Below, in pieces: positions 17,119 through 25,222 of a stretch of 64,000 bases of DNA; position 1 is the first letter of the stretch; the number at the start of each line of letters is the position of its first letter. The DNA comes from JAFECT01 sp035551675 (GTDB taxonomy: Bacteria; Pseudomonadota; Alphaproteobacteria; Caulobacterales; Caulobacteraceae). The position numbers and the translations under genes were made by a program. The notes under the pieces were generated by a model that saw only the letters and a program-made list of their open reading frames with translations, had not been told where the DNA came from and ran no database searches. The stretch lies in NCBI GenBank assembly GCA_035551675.1, contig DASZMV010000005.1, forward strand, positions 62,001-126,000, in the 5' to 3' direction.

Positions 17119-17624
17119 TCCCGATCGCTCTCGTCGTCGCTCGCGCCAGGAACGGCGTCATCGGCCGCTCCGGCGGTCTGCCCTGGCGGCTGAAATCCGA
17201 CATGGCCCTGTTCAAGGCCGTCACCATAGGCAAGCCCATCCTGATGGGCCGCAAGACCTGGGAGTCGCTGCCGAAGAAACCGCTGCCGGGACGAATGAAC
17301 CTGGTGTTGTCGCGCGACCCGAAGTTCGAGGCCCAGGGCGCGGTGGTCTGCGAAACCTTCAGCGAAGCCCTCGGCATCGCCCGCGAACAAGCGGAGGAAG
17401 ACGGCGCGGAGGAAGTCTGCGTCATCGGCGGCGAAGCCCTGTTCGACCTCGCCATGCCGAAGGCGAAGCGGCTCTACCTCACCGAGGTGGATGCGACGCC
17501 CGACGGCGACGCGATGTTTCCACCGTTCGACGAGCGCGAATGGATCGAGGTGAAACGCGAAGAGCACCCCGCCGGTGAAAGCGACGGCCACGCGTTCGTG
17601 TTCAGGATCTTAGAGCGCCGCTAG
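17115..17624 (+). CDS. folA: Dihydrofolate reductase (probable CTG start)
   Basis: Reduces dihydrofolate to tetrahydrofolate with NADPH. 169 residues if started at CTG 17115. Motifs: IPIALVVARARNGVIG, GGLPWRLKSDMALFK, PILMGRKTWESLP and the nucleotide-binding CVIGGEALFDLA. No ATG, GTG or TTG lies in frame near the required N-terminus. The CTG overlaps the thyA stop (CTGA) and has GGAGG at 17103-17107 with a 7-nt spacer. It places Met directly before IPIALVV, as in other DHFRs. Confidence 0.92.
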   Translation: MIPIALVVARARNGVIGRSGGLPWRLKSDMALFKAVTIGKPILMGRKTWESLPKKPLPGRMNLVLSRDPKFEAQGAVVCETFSEALGIAREQAEEDGAEEVCVIGGEALFDLAMPKAKRLYLTEVDATPDGDAMFPPFDEREWIEVKREEHPAGESDGHAFVFRILERR

Positions 17625-17668
17625 GGTTTTGTTCTTGCGTTGTTCTCGCTCGGTGATACAGTGGGAAT

Positions 17669-17956
17669 ATGGCTTTTTTCACCTACATTCTTGCGAGCCA
17701 ACGCAATGGAACGCTGTACACGGGTTCAACCGACGACCTCGTCAAACGCGTCTGGCAACACAAGAACAAGATGTCGAGCGGCTTCACCGCGAAATACGAC
17801 GTTGACCGCCTCGTCTGGTTCGAAATCCACGGCACACGCAACGATGCGTTCGTTCGCGAACGGCGCATCAAGAAATGGAACCGTCTCTGGAAACTAGAGA
17901 TGATAGAGCGAACGAACCCAACGTGGCGCGACCTATACGAGGACGCGAACCTCTAG
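17669..17956 (+). CDS. GIY-YIG nuclease-domain protein (single domain)
   Basis: 95 residues consisting only of a GIY-YIG domain. The two signature strands are FTYILASQRNGTLYTGST (YIL/YTG variants), followed by the Arg helix (LVKRVWQHKN) and the conserved region LVWFEIHGTRNDAFVRERRI with the metal-binding Glu. The domain cuts DNA in UvrC and homing enzymes. The function of solo proteins is poorly known. A perfect 31-bp inverted REP-type pair starts 42 bp after its stop. ATG 17669 fits the start of the fold. Confidence 0.85.
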   Translation: MAFFTYILASQRNGTLYTGSTDDLVKRVWQHKNKMSSGFTAKYDVDRLVWFEIHGTRNDAFVRERRIKKWNRLWKLEMIERTNPTWRDLYEDANL

Positions 17957-17997
17957 ATTCCGACCCAACTTAATCCCGCACTTGCATTTTTATTTTT

Positions 17998-18147
17998 CCG
18001 CTCATCCCCGCGAAAGCGGGGACCCAGGTTTTTTAGCCACGCTGGTCCAGCGCTTTCTTTTTTTTGCGCAAAAACCCTTTCGCGTTGCGGTAATTCTGAC
18101 CCGAAAAACAAAAACGCCTGGGTCCCCGCTTTCGCGGGGATGAGCGG
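17998..18147. repeat. REP-type inverted pair (REPIN-like), 31-bp arms
   Basis: Arms at 17998-18028 and 18117-18147 are exact reverse complements over 31 bp. Each holds its own palindrome CCCCGCGAAAGCGGGG followed by ACCCAGG. The 88-bp spacer is T/A-rich near the arms. Paired inverted REPs of this kind are called REPINs and are usually moved by a RAYT transposase; none is in the window. It fills the gap between the GIY-YIG gene and the convergent TPR-glycosyltransferase gene and could also act as a bidirectional hairpin. Confidence 0.85.
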
Positions 18148-18149
18148 AT

Positions 18150-20384
18150 TTAAAGAGGATCTTGCAAACGCTGGGTGATGAATAATTCCAGTGCCGCAAT
18201 CGCGCTCTGATCGCGATACAGTTTAACTTTGCTGGCGGCGATTTTCGCGCCCACAGCCTTACGCAATTCCGCATCCACGCCCAGCCGCACCGCCAGCTCG
18301 ACATATCCGCCAGCGCTCTCCGCGATCCCTTCCCTCACCCCCATCATCTCCAGGATCGCGCTGGTATGCCGCCCGCGCATCAACGTTCCGCGCAGGGTCA
18401 CGATCGGCAGGTCACTGGTCAGGCTCTCCAGGGTCGAGTTGCAGCCCGACCATTCGGGGCTGTCGAGGAACACGTCCGCGCGCGCGATGGCGCCCAGGAA
18501 CTGGCCCTTGGTCAGGCGGGGCAGGAAGACGAGGTGACGCGTTGCGTCCAGCCCGTGGGCGATGAAGGCTCGGACCAGCCGTTCCTTGAACACGCCGTCC
18601 GCTTCGCTCGCTTGCGGCAAGCCGATGAAGACGAACTGGCAGTCGCCGACTTGCTGGGCGATGCGCGGATAGAGGTCGTCGAACTGGGGCAGGTATTTGG
18701 GCAGGGACTGGCCGCACCAGTAGACCACCGCCTTGTCGCGATAACCGAGCGTTGCGCGGTCGAGCGGCTCGAGTTCCGCCTCGGTCGGCTCGATCCACAC
18801 GCCGAGGTTGGGCAACCGCACCAGGCGTTCGCTGTAGGCGCCGTCGCCGTCGTCGGGCTCCATCAGCGCGCTCGACAAAAAGGCGTCGATGGTCGGGAAG
18901 CCCGAGGTGTCGGGATGGCCCCACGAACTGCATTGCAACCGCGCCAACCGTTGCGCCGCGAGCCGCACGGCGACCGGGTCCATGCCGACTTCCGGATAGA
19001 TCAGGACGTGCGGGCGGTCCGCGAGGATGGCGTCGCGCCAGGCTTCGATCGGCAGCGGACCTTGCACGAAGCGGTCGCACAAGCCCCGCGCCTCGTCGGT
19101 GGCGGCGTCCTGTTTGGCGGCGGTGTGGTAGCCGATCACTTCGAACCGCTTACGATCGAGGTTGGCGATCCAGCCGCGGATCGGGATCTTCCAGTTCGAG
19201 TGGGCAGAGAAGAAGCCGCTGACCACGCCCACGCGGGTTCGCCCGCCCGCGGCAGGCGCCGGCGCGAGATCGGCGTCCCCGAACTCCGCGCGCATCACCT
19301 CGCAGACGAAGGCCCCGTACTTCGCCTGCAGTTCGCGGTCATTGCGGCCCTGGTAGGCGAGATAGAAGGGCTGGCTCGCGCCGATCGCGCGCGCCCACGC
19401 TTCCGGTCTCGGATCGGCGCGCCATCTTGCGATCAGCGCATCGAGCGCCGCCGCATAACGTTCACGGCAGGCGTCGATCTCCGCCACTTCGGCGTACATC
19501 AACGGCAGCTCTGCCATGCACAGCGACAGCGCCGCGGACGGGTCGGCGGGATCGAGCTCGAGCGCGCGGGCGAACGCCGCCCGGGCGGCGGCGGCGTCGC
19601 CGCGGTCGCGCAGGAGGTGACCAAGATTCAACTGCACCGCCGCGCTCGACGGCCGCAACGCCTCCGCCTGGCGGTGACAGGCCAACGCGCCGTCGAGGTC
19701 GTTCGCCTCGCGCAGCACGTTGCCGAGGTTGGTCCAGGCGTCGGCAAAGGAGGGGTTCAATTCCAGCGCCGCGCGGAAATAGGCCTGCGCCTCCTCGAAC
19801 CGGCCGAGCAGCTTCAGCGCATTGGCGACGTTGTAGGTCGCTTCCGCCGATTGCGGCTGCAACGCCAACGCCAGGGCGAACCGCTCCCCCGCCTCGCGCG
19901 GCCGTCCCCGCGCCATCAAGAGCACGCCGAAGTTGGTCAGCGCCGAGGTGAGGTGCGGCTCGGCCTCGAGCGCGCGCTCATACAACGCCTCCGCCTCGCC
20001 CGCGTCACCGCGCGCCGTCGCAAGATCGGCCAAGCCCGCAAGAGCGATGGCGAAGTCGGGTTTGATCGCGACCGCCCGCTCGTATGCCGCGCGCGCCTCC
20101 TCCAGCCGTCCCGACCGCTGCAACAGCGACGCCAGGTTCGCGTGCGCCTCCGGCGTTCCAGGTTCGGCCTCGATAGCGCGGTGGATCAGCCCCAGCGCCT
20201 CGTCCGCCCGGCCCTGGTCGGCGCGCAGGACGCCGAGGTTGTGCAGCGCCGTGGCCTGGGCCGGCTCGCGCTCGATCACCGCCGCGTACAGGTCGGCCGC
20301 CGCGTCGGCTTCGCCGCGCGCGTGGGCGCTGAGCGCGTCGTCCAGCAAGGATGCGGCGGAAGATTCCCCACCCGCGATAGCCAT
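18150..20384 (-). CDS. TPR protein with OGT/SPINDLY-like (GT41-type) glycosyltransferase domain
   Basis: 744 residues. Residues ~10-290 form about eight tetratricopeptide repeats (pattern such as AEATYNVANALKLLGRFEEA). Residues ~370-735 resemble the C-terminal catalytic region of O-GlcNAc transferase and SPINDLY: RVGVVSGFFSAHS, QCSSWGHPDTSGFPTIDAF, and the donor-site region DSPEWSGCNSTLESLTSDLP then GRHTSAILEMMG. TPRs in such enzymes bind the protein substrate. Its closeness to two flagellins suggests a flagellin glycosyltransferase comparable to Caulobacter FlmG; this is inference. Divergent from galE with a 62-bp gap. Confidence 0.85.
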   Translation of the reverse strand: MAIAGGESSAASLLDDALSAHARGEADAAADLYAAVIEREPAQATALHNLGVLRADQGRADEALGLIHRAIEAEPGTPEAHANLASLLQRSGRLEEARAAYERAVAIKPDFAIALAGLADLATARGDAGEAEALYERALEAEPHLTSALTNFGVLLMARGRPREAGERFALALALQPQSAEATYNVANALKLLGRFEEAQAYFRAALELNPSFADAWTNLGNVLREANDLDGALACHRQAEALRPSSAAVQLNLGHLLRDRGDAAAARAAFARALELDPADPSAALSLCMAELPLMYAEVAEIDACRERYAAALDALIARWRADPRPEAWARAIGASQPFYLAYQGRNDRELQAKYGAFVCEVMRAEFGDADLAPAPAAGGRTRVGVVSGFFSAHSNWKIPIRGWIANLDRKRFEVIGYHTAAKQDAATDEARGLCDRFVQGPLPIEAWRDAILADRPHVLIYPEVGMDPVAVRLAAQRLARLQCSSWGHPDTSGFPTIDAFLSSALMEPDDGDGAYSERLVRLPNLGVWIEPTEAELEPLDRATLGYRDKAVVYWCGQSLPKYLPQFDDLYPRIAQQVGDCQFVFIGLPQASEADGVFKERLVRAFIAHGLDATRHLVFLPRLTKGQFLGAIARADVFLDSPEWSGCNSTLESLTSDLPIVTLRGTLMRGRHTSAILEMMGVREGIAESAGGYVELAVRLGVDAELRKAVGAKIAASKVKLYRDQSAIAALELFITQRLQDPL

Positions 20385-20446
20385 ATCCGCCTCCCGGGCG
20401 TTATTGGCGGCAGTCTTGGCGCGAATCAGCCCGGGGGAAAGCCACA

Positions 20447-21421
20447 GTGACGACGGTCCTGGTCACCGGAGGGGCGGGTTATATCGGCTCGCACACCTGT
20501 CTGCGCCTTGCCGAGGCCGGGTTCACCCCGGTCGTCTACGACAACCTGTCCAACGGCCACGAGGCCTTCGTCCAATGGGGCCCGTTCGAGAAGGGCGACA
20601 TCCGCGACGGCGCGCGGCTGGACGAGGTGTTCGCCAGGCACAAGCCTGCCGCCGTCATCCACTTCGCCGCCCTGATCGAGGTGGGCGAGTCGGTGAAACA
20701 CCCGGGCCGCTTCTTCGAGAACAACGTCGCCGGCGCCATCAGCCTGATCGAAGCGGCGCGCCGCGGCGGAGCCAACGCGCTGGTCTTTTCGTCAACCTGC
20801 GCCACCTACGGCGACCCGGTGCGCGTGCCGATGGACGAGACACATCCGCAGGCGCCGCTTAATCCGTATGGTCGCTCCAAGCTGATGGTTGAGCAGGCGC
20901 TGGCCGACTACGACCGTTACACGGGCTTCCGCTCCGTCGCGCTAAGATACTTCAACGCCGCCGGCGCCGATCCCCAGGGCCGCATCGGTGAGCGGCACCA
21001 TCCGGAGACCCACGCCATTCCGCTGGCCATCGAAGCGGCGATGGGCAAGCGCAAGGGATTCAAGCTGTTCGGCACAGACTACGACACGCGCGACGGCACC
21101 TGCGTGCGCGACTACGTCCACGTGCTCGACCTCGCCGACGCCCATGTGCTGGCGCTGAAGCGGCTGTTCGACGGCGACGCGAGCGACGTCTTCAACCTCG
21201 GCACCGGAACCGGCACCACGGTGCGCGAACTGATCGCCGCCATTCGCGAGGTGTCCGGCAAGCCGTTCGACGTCGAAGAAAGCGCCCGCCGCGAAGGCGA
21301 CGCCCCTGTGCTGGTGGCCGATAATCGCAAGGCCCGCGAGGTTCTCGGTTGGACGCCCAGGCTCGACCTTCAGGCCATCGTCGAGAGCGCCTGGGCCTGG
21401 CACAGCCGCGAAAACGGCTGA
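20447..21421 (+). CDS. galE: UDP-glucose 4-epimerase
   Basis: Interconverts UDP-glucose and UDP-galactose (or the N-acetyl forms), an NAD-dependent SDR enzyme. 324 residues. N-terminal Rossmann motif TGGAGYIGSH; catalytic SSTCATYGDP with Ser/Thr; YGRSK with the catalytic Tyr and Lys; LRYFNAAGA. Start is GTG at 20447. It may supply nucleotide sugar to surface or flagellin glycosylation, since the divergent neighbour is a glycosyltransferase. Confidence 0.93.
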   Translation: MTTVLVTGGAGYIGSHTCLRLAEAGFTPVVYDNLSNGHEAFVQWGPFEKGDIRDGARLDEVFARHKPAAVIHFAALIEVGESVKHPGRFFENNVAGAISLIEAARRGGANALVFSSTCATYGDPVRVPMDETHPQAPLNPYGRSKLMVEQALADYDRYTGFRSVALRYFNAAGADPQGRIGERHHPETHAIPLAIEAAMGKRKGFKLFGTDYDTRDGTCVRDYVHVLDLADAHVLALKRLFDGDASDVFNLGTGTGTTVRELIAAIREVSGKPFDVEESARREGDAPVLVADNRKAREVLGWTPRLDLQAIVESAWAWHSRENG

Positions 21422-21471
21422 CCTGCATTTTGCCGTTATCTGCGCTATCCTCCGCGCGGGAGGATGAACCG

Positions 21472-21918
21472 ATGCGCCTTGCGATCGCCCTGTTAGCGGC
21501 CCTCACCGCCGCGCCCGCCCTGGCCGCCTCAGCCCCGGCCGCGCCCGACATGAGCAACATCCAGCCCGGGCCCCGCACTGAGGACGGCTACATGCTCCCG
21601 CGCGCGTACAGCGACGCCATCGACCTCAGCATCGACACGGTGCACGGCGAGGGTCCCGCCAAGGGCATAGACCAGTGCGCCGTGACCGGCAGGGTTTTGA
21701 GCGTCCATCGCGGCCTGCACTATCGCGCCGGCGAAATCGCGGTGATCAACGTACCGTGCAGCGCGCCGCACTTGTCGCCGCTGCAACTGTCGATATTCGG
21801 CGGATTCACCGTCGACCGCGACTGGCTCGTAACCCTACGCACCGCGAGCATACAGCTCGACGCGAGCGGCAAGGTGGTGTCGTTCACCAGCGACCGCGGC
21901 TTGATGCGGGTCTACTGA
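21472..21918 (+). CDS. Exported protein of unknown function
   Basis: 148 residues. Signal peptide MRLAIALLAALTAAPALA, so the product should be periplasmic or secreted. The mature part has two cysteines (DQCAVTGRVLSVHRG and INVPCSAP), which could form a disulfide. I do not recognise a family. ATG 21472 is preferred over longer starts because GGGAGG lies at 21458-21463 and the signal peptide then begins at Met1. The perfect inverted repeat element at 21951-22071 follows. Confidence 0.75.
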   Translation: MRLAIALLAALTAAPALAASAPAAPDMSNIQPGPRTEDGYMLPRAYSDAIDLSIDTVHGEGPAKGIDQCAVTGRVLSVHRGLHYRAGEIAVINVPCSAPHLSPLQLSIFGGFTVDRDWLVTLRTASIQLDASGKVVSFTSDRGLMRVY

Positions 21919-21950
21919 CCGGCGGCGCGTGGTTCGAACGAAGAAGGTTG

Positions 21951-22071
21951 GAACCACGAACCACACGAACCACACGAACAGGAAAACACCCGGGCGCTCC
22001 GCGCCGCTTAAGACGAACCTTCTGTTGCGCCTAATGACCAGCGTTCGTGTGGTTCGTGTGGTTCGTGGTTC
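21951..22071. repeat. Inverted-repeat element A (cacgaa family), perfect 29-bp arms
   Basis: Arms 21951-21979 and 22043-22071 are exact reverse complements over 29 bp, built from gaaccac / gaaccacac words. The 63-bp interior has a hairpin GGCGC-tcc-GCGCC at 21993-22005. The right arm ends 5 bp before the stop of the convergent apbC gene. It has relatives at 26575, 34764 and 47510. Confidence 0.85.
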
Positions 22072-22076
22072 AATTC

Positions 22077-23192
22077 TTAGGTCGTTAGTTCCAGCCGCTC
22101 CCTTACCTGCATGGCGATCTCCAGAATCGCCTGCGACGTTGGGCTTTCCGGCGTCGTTGCGACCAGCGGGCGGCCCTCGTCGGCGCCTTCGCGGAGCGCC
22201 ATGTCGATGGGAATTTCGCCGAGGAACGGAAGCTTCAGCCGCGCCGCCTCCGCCCTCGCGCCGCCGCGACCGAAGATCGGGATCTCTGCGCCTGAGCTGT
22301 CGCGGAAGAAGGCCATGTTTTCGATCAGGCCGATAACCGGCGTCGAGACCTTCTCGAACATCACCGCCGCGCGCCGGGCATCGGCCAAGGCGACTTCCTG
22401 CGGCGTCGAGACGATCACCGCTCCGTCCAATTTCGTCTTCTGCACCAGGGTCAGCTGCACGTCGCCGGTGCCGGGCGGCAGGTCCACCACCAATATGTCG
22501 AGCGGCGCATCCTCGGTCCCCCAGCGCGTCTCGTTCAACATCTGCGAGAGCGCTTGCGACGCCATCGGCCCGCGCCAGATCATCGCCTGGTCCTGATCGA
22601 CGATCAGGCCGATCGACATGGCCTTCACGCCCCAGGCGTCCTTCGGAACCATCTTCTTGTCGGCGCCGTAGTCGGGCCGGTCGCTGACGCCGAGCATCGT
22701 CGGCGCCGAGGGACCGTAGACATCCGCGTCGAGCAGACCGGCGCGCAGTCCCAGATGCGCCAGCGCGCAGGCGAGGTTCACCGCGACGGTGGACTTGCCG
22801 ACCCCGCCCTTGCCGCTGGCGATCGCCACCACCGCCTTCACATGCGCCGGGCGACCTTCGGGCACGGGCGCGCGCGGCCGGTTCTGCGCCATCGCTTCGT
22901 CGGAAAGGCGAGCGCCGCGTGCGGGGCGCGTCGCCGGCGCGCTCTCCGCGGTCAAGACGACATGGGCGGTCTCGACGCCCGCGACCGCGAGCAACGCGCG
23001 TTCCGCCGCCTGGCGCACCGGCGCGTAGAGTTCCGCATCCGCGCGCGAGACTTCCAGCATGAACCCTGCGCGTCCTGGTCCCAGCGCCAGCCCCCGCACC
23101 AGGCCCGCGCGATTGAGGCCCTGGCCCGACTTCGGGTCACTGACCTTGTCGAGCGCCTCGAGCACGGCGTCGCGGTCGGGCGTGGCGGGCAT
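22077..23192 (-). CDS. apbC: Mrp/ApbC family iron-sulfur cluster carrier (P-loop ATPase)
   Basis: 371 residues. An N-terminal MIP18/DUF59-like domain (VLEALDKVSDPKSG) precedes the P-loop domain with the deviant Walker A GKGGVGKSTVAVNLA (residues ~125-140), the VYGPSAP region and DILVVDLPPGTGD. Family members bind and transfer Fe-S clusters to apoproteins. The start is placed at ATG 23190-23192, with AGGA upstream; the longer reading begins with a sequence unlike the family. Divergent from miaA with a 71-bp gap. Confidence 0.92.
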   Translation of the reverse strand: MPATPDRDAVLEALDKVSDPKSGQGLNRAGLVRGLALGPGRAGFMLEVSRADAELYAPVRQAAERALLAVAGVETAHVVLTAESAPATRPARGARLSDEAMAQNRPRAPVPEGRPAHVKAVVAIASGKGGVGKSTVAVNLACALAHLGLRAGLLDADVYGPSAPTMLGVSDRPDYGADKKMVPKDAWGVKAMSIGLIVDQDQAMIWRGPMASQALSQMLNETRWGTEDAPLDILVVDLPPGTGDVQLTLVQKTKLDGAVIVSTPQEVALADARRAAVMFEKVSTPVIGLIENMAFFRDSSGAEIPIFGRGGARAEAARLKLPFLGEIPIDMALREGADEGRPLVATTPESPTSQAILEIAMQVRERLELTT

Positions 23193-23263
23193 GGGATGTC
23201 CTTGATCGCACAGACGATGGCGTCTCATATCCGGCACGCCCGCCGCGAACTCAAGGACCGCCG

Positions 23264-24181
23264 TTGACCGAGCCCGCGCCCCTCGCCCTCCAGGATCAGG
23301 GGCCGCCGGTGCGCCTGATCGCGGGACCGACCGCCAGCGGCAAGTCGGCCGTCGCCTTGGAACTGGCCGAGCGGACCGGCGGGGTGATCGTCAACGCCGA
23401 CGCCCTGCAGATCTATCGCGACCTGCGGGTTCTGACCGCCCGCCCCTCGGCCGAGGACGAGGCCCGCGCGCCGCACCGGCTCTATGGCATAGTCGACGCC
23501 GCGGAGGCCTGGTCGGCGGGCCGCTGGCTGAGCGCCGCGACCGAGGTGCTGGCCGGGCTGCGCCGCGAGGGTCGGACGGCCATCGTGACCGGCGGCACCG
23601 GCCTCTACTTCAAGATCCTGACCGAGGGCCTGGCCGAGATCCCCCCAATCCCGCCCGAGGTCCGGGCGACGGCCCGGCGCGACCTGGAGACCCTGGGCGA
23701 ACCCGCTTTCCGCGACCGCTTGGCCGAGCGCGATCCCGACGCCGCGGCCCGCATCTCGCCCGGCGACCTGCAGCGGCTCGGCCGCGCCTGGGAGGTGGTC
23801 GCGGCCACCGGCCGTCCGTTGAGCGCCTGGCAGGCCGACACCGCCCCCACCCTGGCGGCCGCAGACTATGCCGCGGTGGCGATCGAGGTTCCCCGCGGCG
23901 AACTCTACGCCCGTTGCGACAGGCGGATGGACGCCATGGCGGCCGGAGGCGCGCTGGAGGAGGCGGGGATGCTGTTGGCGCGGAGGCTCGATCCGGACCT
24001 GCCGGCCATGAAGGCGGTGGGGTTGAGGGAGCTTAGCCGTCACCTGTGCGGCGACCTGTCGCTGGAGGCGGCGCTCGACCTCGCCCGGCGCGAGACGCGC
24101 CGCTATGCCAAGCGGCAGCTCACCTGGCTAAGGGGTCAGGCCGCCGATTGGCCGCGCTGGCGGCCCGTTTCTCAGCTTTAG
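23264..24181 (+). CDS. miaA: tRNA dimethylallyltransferase
   Basis: Adds the dimethylallyl group to A37 of tRNAs that read UNN codons. 305 residues. P-loop near the N-terminus GPTASGKSAVALELA, substrate regions VNADALQIYRDL and VTGGTGLYFKIL, and the C-terminal RRYAKRQLTWLRGQ. Start is TTG 23264, preceded by AAGGA. Confidence 0.95.
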   Translation: MTEPAPLALQDQGPPVRLIAGPTASGKSAVALELAERTGGVIVNADALQIYRDLRVLTARPSAEDEARAPHRLYGIVDAAEAWSAGRWLSAATEVLAGLRREGRTAIVTGGTGLYFKILTEGLAEIPPIPPEVRATARRDLETLGEPAFRDRLAERDPDAAARISPGDLQRLGRAWEVVAATGRPLSAWQADTAPTLAAADYAAVAIEVPRGELYARCDRRMDAMAAGGALEEAGMLLARRLDPDLPAMKAVGLRELSRHLCGDLSLEAALDLARRETRRYAKRQLTWLRGQAADWPRWRPVSQL

Positions 24182-24283
24182 GCAACGAATTGTCCCAGGG
24201 CGCCCAGCCTTGACTGAACGCCGTCCATCCAACGAATATGCTCAACCAAATAATTCTAAGCCAAGACCGATTAGGGGCCGACC

Positions 24284-24625
24284 ATGATCACTGCGCTCTT
24301 GCTTACCGCTCTCCTCGGCGCCTCCGGCGGCGATACGCCGCCTGCGCCCGGCGCCCAGGGGTCCGCACCGGTGGTCGCGCCCACGGCCAAGCCGGTTAAG
24401 ACCGACGACAAGGACCGCGTGGTCTGCCACCGGGAGGACGGCGAGACCGGCTCGCACCGCGTGGTCAAGATCTGCCACACCAAGCGTGAGTGGGACGAGA
24501 TGACCGATGAGGCTCAGCGCCTGTTCCGCGAAGGCGGTATCCAGGCGGTGGATCGCAGCGTCGCCAACGGCGGCATGCCCTCGGGCGGCCTCGGCGGCGG
24601 CCAGGGGGGCGCCGGCCCGCACTAA
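24284..24625 (+). CDS. Small exported protein of unknown function
   Basis: 113 residues. A short hydrophobic N-terminus (MITALLLTALLGASGG) looks like a signal peptide. A Pro/Ala/Lys linker follows, then the only conserved-looking part, VVCHREDGETGSHRVVKICH, with two Cys-His pairs, then TKREWDEM. The C-terminal 25 residues are Gly-rich. The two CH pairs could form a disulfide or bind metal. No family recognised with certainty. Confidence 0.65.
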   Translation: MITALLLTALLGASGGDTPPAPGAQGSAPVVAPTAKPVKTDDKDRVVCHREDGETGSHRVVKICHTKREWDEMTDEAQRLFREGGIQAVDRSVANGGMPSGGLGGGQGGAGPH

Positions 24626-24675
24626 GCACGACCCTTCCCAGGGGGCGCGTCTGGGCGCTCCCTTTCTGACCCGGC

Positions 24676-24704
24676 TTCAAATTTAACGATCCAGGCCCTA
24701 TATT
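24676..24704 (+). promoter_or_regulatory. Promoter of the tmRNA gene
   Basis: TTCAAA (24676-24681) and TATATT (24699-24704) are separated by 17 bp. The predicted transcription start near 24711 agrees with the expected 5' end of the acceptor piece. Confidence 0.5.
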
Positions 24705-24710
24705 CAGGGG

Positions 24711-24958
24711 GTTCGGGCTTGCCCGGACTATGGAGATAAACGCGCACGCAATAAGCGGACCGGACCCGGGTGCGATTCCCGGCGGCTCCACCAATCCTTT
24801 CCCCCGGTTATCGCGGGCAAGTCTGGGGCCGATCAGCATCGACGGACGTGTAAAGGTGTTGCTTTCTTTCGGCTTGGCCCACCGTTCCGGGCTTTTTCTA
24901 ACTGCGAACGATAACTTCGCTCAAGAGACCGCCCTGGCCGCGTAATGCGGTTCGGATA
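24711..24958 (+). ncRNA. ssrA: tmRNA, two-piece (permuted) form
   Basis: Rescues stalled ribosomes. The gene has the circularly permuted order. First is the acceptor piece: T arm CCGGG-TGCGATT-CCCGG near 24766 and acceptor strand GGCTCC-A-CCA ending at 24793. After a ~31-nt intervening segment comes the coding piece starting GGGGCC at 24825, which pairs with GGCTCC. The tag reading frame ends ANDNFAQETALAA at the TAA 24943-24945, with the ALAA degron recognised by ClpXP. Outer boundaries are approximate; the mature RNA should be two fragments held by pairing. sspB lies downstream. Confidence 0.92.
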
Positions 24959-25152
24959 GTCTCAGCCTACAAGTCCTAGGATCTTAGCAGTCCTAGGCGG
25001 GGTTCGGGGGAGACCTGGCAACAGAACTCCCCCACTTTCCCTCCCCGCCCTTCCCATATCCGTCGCTTCACCATCATTTGCGTGGTCCCGCCCCAGTCGC
25101 GACACGCGAGCGTCCTTTTCCGCGCGCCGGCCGCGCGTTAAGATAAATTCCC

Positions 25153-25206
25153 GCGTTGAGATCAGCGCCCGTGTTGAGATCAGGGCCCGCGTCGAGATCA
25201 GGGATC
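25153..25206 (+). repeat. Three 18-bp tandem units upstream of sspB
   Basis: Units at 25153-25170, 25171-25188 and 25189-25206 share the core ..GT(T/C)GAGATCAG(G/C)G.... They end 16 bp before the sspB ATG and just before its GAGG, so they lie in its leader or promoter. The rest of 24959-25222 shows a duplicated GTCCTAGG word but no gene. Confidence 0.7.
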
Positions 25207-25222
25207 GAGGGGTAGAGGCAGT

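Noticed and set aside
18029..18116. Small gene inside the REPIN-like spacer
   Set aside because: The spacer is T/A-rich with no start plus ribosome site and no coding pattern.
21951..22071. Tandem LexA boxes (GAAC repeats)
   Set aside because: The GAAC words are spaced by 3-5 bp, not the 7 bp needed for an SOS box; they belong to the inverted-repeat arms.
24730..24945. Protein-coding gene of 71 residues ending in ANDNFAQETALAA
   Set aside because: This frame crosses both pieces of the tmRNA; only its end (the tag) is translated.
25153..25206. CRISPR-like array
   Set aside because: Three 18-bp units are contiguous with no spacers; no cas genes are present anywhere in the window.
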